Assembly: GCF_910589235.1 (NCBI RefSeq)
Contig: NC_060957.1
Span: 14,811,006 to 14,875,005 of the forward strand
From: Vespa crabro
Lineage: Eukaryota; Arthropoda; Insecta; Hymenoptera; Vespidae
DNA length: 64,000 nucleotides
Direction of reading: 5' to 3'
The position numbers were made by a program, and so were the translations under genes. The notes beneath the pieces are model-generated. The model was given only the letters and a program-made list of their open reading frames with translations. It searched no databases and had not been told where the DNA came from. Each line of letters starts with the position of its first letter. Positions within the stretch are counted from its first letter, which is position 1. Below, in pieces: positions 59,513 to 64,000 of the stretch.

Positions 59513-62500
59513 TTGCGTCAGGGTTGCGTCAGGGTTGCGTCAGGGTTGCGTCAGGGTTGCGTCAGGGTTGCGTCAGGGTTGCGTCAGGGTTGCGTCAGGG
59601 TTGCGTCAGGGTTGCGTCAGGGTTGCGTCAGGGTTGCGTCAGGGTTGCGTCAGGGTTGCGTCAGGGTTGCGTCAGGGTTGCGTCAGGGTTGCGTCAGGGT
59701 TGCGTCAGGGTTGCGTCAGGGTTGCGTCAGGGTTGCGTCAGGGTTGCGTCAGGGTTGCGTCAGGGTTGCGTCAGGGTTGCGTCAGGGTTGCGTCAGGGTT
59801 GCGTCAGGGTTGCGTCAGGGTTGCGTCAGGGTTGCGTCAGGGTTGCGTCAGGGTTGCGTCAGGGTTGCGTCAGGGTTGCGTCAGGGTTGCGTCAGGGTTG
59901 CGTCAGGGTTGCGTCAGGGTTGCGTCAGGGTTGCGTCAGGGTTGCGTCAGGGTTGCGTCAGGGTTGCGTCAGGGTTGCGTCAGGGTTGCGTCAGGGTTGC
60001 GTCAGGGTTGCGTCAGGGTTGCGTCAGGGTTGCGTCAGGGTTGCGTCAGGGTTGCGTCAGGGTTGCGTCAGGGTTGCGTCAGGGTTGCGTCAGGGTTGCG
60101 TCAGGGTTGCGTCAGGGTTGCGTCAGGGTTGCGTCAGGGTTGCGTCAGGGTTGCGTCAGGGTTGCGTCAGGGTTGCGTCAGGGTTTGCGTCAGGGTTGCG
60201 TCAGGGTTGCGTCAGGGTTGCGTCAGGGTTGCGTCAGGGTTGCGTCAGGGTTGCGTCAGGGTTGCGTCAGGGTTGCGTCAGGGTTGCGTCAGGGTTGCGT
60301 CAGGGTTGCGTCAGGGTTGCGTCAGGGTTGCGTCAGGGTTGCGTCAGGGTTGCGTCAGGGTTGCGTCAGGGTTGCGTCAGGGTTGCGTCAGGGTTGCGTC
60401 AGGGTTGCGTCAGGGTTGCGTCAGGGTTGCGTCAGGGTTGCGTCAGGGTTGCGTCAGGGTTGCGTCAGGGTTGCGTCAGGGTTGCGTCAGGGTTGCGTCA
60501 GGGTTGCGTCAGGGTTGCGTCAGGGTTGCGTCAGGGTTGCGTCAGGGTTGCGTCAGGGTTGCGTCAGGGTTGCGTCAGGGTTGCGTCAGGGTTGCGTCAG
60601 GGTTGCGTCAGGGTTGCGTCAGGGTTGCGTCAGGGTTGCGTCAGGGTTGCGTCAGGGTTGCGTCAGGGTTGCGTCAGGGTTGCGTCAGGGTTGCGTCAGG
60701 GTTGCGTCAGGGTTGCGTCAGGGTTGCGTCAGGGTTGCGTCAGGGTTGCGTCAGGGTTGCGTCAGGGTTGCGTCAGGGTTGCGTCAGGGTTGCGTCAGGG
60801 TTGCGTCAGGGTTGCGTCAGGGTTGCGTCAGGGTTGCGTCAGGGTTGCGTCAGGGTTGCGTCAGGGTTGCGTCAGGGTTGCGTCAGGGTTGCGTCAGGGT
60901 TGCGTCAGGGTTGCGTCAGGGTTGCGTCAGGGTTGCGTCAGGGTTGCGTCAGGGTTGCGTCAGGGTTGCGTCAGGGTTGCGTCAGGGTTGCGTCAGGGTT
61001 GCGTCAGGGTTGCGTCAGGGTTGCGTCAGGGTTGCGTCAGGGTTGCGTCAGGGTTGCGTCAGGGTTGCGTCAGGGTTGCGTCAGGGTTGCGTCAGGGTTG
61101 CGTCAGGGTTGCGTCAGGGTTGCGTCAGGGTTGCGTCAGGGTTGCGTCAGGGTTGCGTCAGGGTTGCGTCAGGGTTGCGTCAGGGTTGCGTCAGGGTTGC
61201 GTCAGGGTTGCGTCAGGGTTGCGTCAGGGTTGCGTCAGGGTTGCGTCAGGGTTGCGTCAGGGTTGCGTCAGGGTTGCGTCAGGGTTGCGTCAGGGTTGCG
61301 TCAGGGTTGCGTCAGGGTTGCGTCAGGGTTGCGTCAGGGTTGCGTCAGGGTTGCGTCAGGGTTGCGTCAGGGTTGCGTCAGGGTTGCGTCAGGGTTGCGT
61401 CAGGGTTGCGTCAGGGTTGCGTCAGGGTTGCGTCAGGGTTGCGTCAGGGTTGCGTCAGGGTTGCGTCAGGGTTGCGTCAGGGTTGCGTCAGGGTTGCGTC
61501 AGGGTTGCGTCAGGGTTGCGTCAGGGTTGCGTCAGGGTTGCGTCAGGGTTGCGTCAGGGTTGCGTCAGGGTTGCGTCAGGGTTGCGTCAGGGTTGCGTCA
61601 GGGTTGCGTCAGGGTTGCGTCAGGGTTGCGTCAGGGTTGCGTCAGGGTTGCGTCAGGGTTGCGTCAGGGTTGCGTCAGGGTTGCGTCAGGGTTGCGTCAG
61701 GGTTGCGTCAGGGTTGCGTCAGGGTTGCGTCAGGGTTGCGTCAGGGTTGCGTCAGGGTTGCGTCAGGGTTGCGTCAGGGTTGCGTCAGGGTTGCGTCAGG
61801 GTTGCGTCAGGGTTGCGTCAGGGTTGCGTCAGGGTTGCGTCAGGGTTGCGTCAGGGTTGCGTCAGGGTTGCGTCAGGGTTGCGTCAGGGTTGCGTCAGGG
61901 TTGCGTCAGGGTTGCGTCAGGGTTGCGTCAGGGTTGCGTCAGGGTTGCGTCAGGGTTGCGTCAGGGTTGCGTCAGGGTTGCGTCAGGGTTGCGTCAGGGT
62001 TGCGTCAGGGTTGCGTCAGGGTTGCGTCAGGGTTGCGTCAGGGTTGCGTCAGGGTTGCGTCAGGGTTGCGTCAGGGTTGCGTCAGGGTTGCGTCAGGGTT
62101 GCGTCAGGGTTGCGTCAGGGTTGCGTCAGGGTTGCGTCAGGGTTGCGTCAGGGTTGCGTCAGGGTTGCGTCAGGGTTGCGTCAGGGTTGCGTCAGGGTTG
62201 CGTCAGGGTTGCGTCAGGGTTGCGTCAGGGTTGCGTCAGGGTTGCGTCAGGGTTGCGTCAGGGTTGCGTCAGGGTTGCGTCAGGGTTGCGTCAGGGTTGC
62301 GTCAGGGTTGCGTCAGGGTTGCGTCAGGGTTGCGTCAGGGTTGCGTCAGGGTTGCGTCAGGGTTGCGTCAGGGTTGCGTCAGGGTTGCGTCAGGGTTGCG
62401 TCAGGGTTGCGTCAGGGTTGCGTCAGGGTTGCGTCAGGGTTGCGTCAGGGTTGCGTCAGGGTTGCGTCAGGGTTGCGTCAGGGTTGCGTCAGGGTTGCGT

Positions 62501-64000
62501 CAGGGTTGCGTCAGGGTTGCGTCAGGGTTGCGTCAGGGTTGCGTCAGGGTTGCGTCAGGGTTGCGTCAGGGTTGCGTCAGGGTTGCGTCAGGGTTGCGTC
62601 AGGGTTGCGTCAGGGTTGCGTCAGGGTTGCGTCAGGGTTGCGTCAGGGTTGCGTCAGGGTTGCGTCAGGGTTGCGTCAGGGTTGCGTCAGGGTTGCGTCA
62701 GGGTTGCGTCAGGGTTGCGTCAGGGTTGCGTCAGGGTTGCGTCAGGGTTGCGTCAGGGTTGCGTCAGGGTTGCGTCAGGGTTGCGTCAGGGTTGCGTCAG
62801 GGTTGCGTCAGGGTTGCGTCAGGGTTGCGTCAGGGTTGCGTCAGGGTTGCGTCAGGGTTGCGTCAGGGTTGCGTCAGGGTTGCGTCAGGGTTGCGTCAGG
62901 GTTGCGTCAGGGTTGCGTCAGGGTTGCGTCAGGGTTGCGTCAGGGTTGCGTCAGGGTTGCGTCAGGGTTGCGTCAGGGTTGCGTCAGGGTTGCGTCAGGG
63001 TTGCGTCAGGGTTGCGTCAGGGTTGCGTCAGGGTTGCGTCAGGGTTGCGTCAGGGTTGCGTCAGGGTTGCGTCAGGGTTGCGTCAGGGTTGCGTCAGGGT
63101 TGCGGTCAGGGTTGCGTCAGGGGTTGCGTCAGGGTTGCGTCAGGGTTGCGTCAGGGTTGCGTCAGGGGTTGCGTCAGGGTTGCGTCAGGGTTGCGTCAGG
63201 GTTGCGTCAGGGGTTGCGTCAGGGTTGCGTCAGGGTTGCGTCAGGGTTGCGTCAGGGTTGCGTCAGGGTTGCGTCAGGGTTGCGTCAGGGGTTTGCGTCA
63301 GGGTTGCGTCAGGGTTGCGTCAGGGTTGCGTCAGGGTTGCGTCAGGGTTGCGTCAGGGTTGCGTCAGGGTTGCGTCAGGGTTGCGTCAGGGGTTGCGTCA
63401 GGGTTGCGTCAGGGTTGCGTCAGGGTTGCGTCAGGGTTGCGTCAGGGTTGCGTCAGGGTTGCGTCAGGGTTGCGTCAGGGTTGCGTCAGGGTTGCGTCAG
63501 GGTTGCGTCAGGGTTGCGTCAGGGTTGCGTCAGGGTTGCGTCAGGGTTGCGTCAGGGTTGCGTCAGGGTTGCGTCAGGGTTGCGTCAGGGTTGCGTCAGG
63601 GTTGCGTCAGGGTTGCGTCAGGGTTGCGTCAGGGTTGCGTCAGGGTTGCGTCAGGGTTGCGTCAGGGTTGCGTCAGGGTTGCGTCAGGGTTGCGTCAGGG
63701 TTGCGTCAGGGTTGCGTCAGGGTTGCGTCAGGGTTGCGTCAGGGTTGCGTCAGGGTTGCGTCAGGGTTGCGTCAGGGTTGCGTCAGGGTTGCGTCAGGGT
63801 TGCGTCAAGGGTTGCGTCAGGGTTGCGTCAGGGTTGCGTCAGGGTTGCGTCAGGGTTGCGTCAGGGTTGCGTCAGGGGCATGCGTCCAGGGTTGCGTCAG
63901 GGTTGCGTCAGGGTTGCGTCAGGGTTGCGTCAGGGTTGCGTCAGGGTTGCGTCAGGGTTGCGTCAGGGTTGCGTCAGGGTTGCGTCAGGGTTGCGTCAGG
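59513..64000 (+). repeat. Telomere, (TTGCGTCAGGG)n, about 408 units
   Basis: An 11-base motif TTGCGTCAGGG repeats in perfect phase from 59513 to the last base of the window, with the G-rich strand reading 5' to 3' toward the end, as a right-hand telomere must. Only one deviation (an extra T near 60185) is seen in the first 3.5 kb; several one-base insertions and one damaged unit occur at 63.1-63.9 kb. The ancestral insect motif TTAGG is absent. That this is the chromosome terminus rather than an internal array is inferred from length, purity, orientation and position. Confidence 0.95.

Overview
The window is the right-hand end of an insect chromosome, most likely from a hymenopteran such as a wasp, bee or ant. 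The evidence is animal-type split genes with GT-AG introns, two insect beaten-path-type immunoglobulin genes, dense microsatellites, and about 4.5 kb of perfect 11-base telomere-like repeat TTGCGTCAGGG running G-rich strand outward to the last base. Long non-TTAGG telomere motifs of this style are, to my knowledge, a hymenopteran trait. The species cannot be fixed from sequence alone.

Genes occupy only the first half (1-32.5 kb). In order: the 3' part of a sphingosine-1-phosphate phosphatase (+, 92-1093, cut by the window start); a PIH1D1-like R2TP/HSP90 cofactor gene (-, 1582-3181); ribonuclease H2 subunit A (+, 3833-4921), sharing a 650-base divergent promoter region with PIH1D1; two paralogous beat-family genes placed head to head (-, 6685-15072 and +, 23363-25598) with 8.3 kb between their first coding exons; exocyst subunit Exo84/EXOC8 (+, 28096-30976); and SPAG7, an R3H protein (-, 31459-32473). 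I assembled every exon chain by hand from reading frame, splice signals and intron phase, and the phases close in every chain. PIH1D1, RNase H2A, EXOC8 and SPAG7 are housekeeping genes. The beat pair are predicted secreted, probably GPI-anchored, axon-guidance-type surface proteins.

From about 33 kb to 59.5 kb there is no convincing intact gene. This subtelomere is layered: a 304-base satellite (33.4-41.3 kb, 23 clear copies); a short THAP-like zinc-finger remnant (41.3 kb); an AT-rich zone with a 334-base duplication (43.2-43.9 kb); a family of ~1.5-kb blocks (43.9-49.0 kb) carrying small dyad-symmetry modules; a 273-base satellite (49.3-50.6 kb); and an 8.3-kb T-rich array built on one short core sequence. 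That core is irregular and spaced by T-runs at 51.2-58.6 kb, then becomes an almost uniform 44-base repeat (58.64-59.51 kb) that passes directly into telomere repeats at 59513.

The most interesting part is the chromosome end. The 44-base subtelomeric unit is exactly four telomere periods long and contains several telomere-like 11-mers. The array becomes more uniform toward the telomere, and the switch to telomere repeat falls at a GTTG shared by both sequences.
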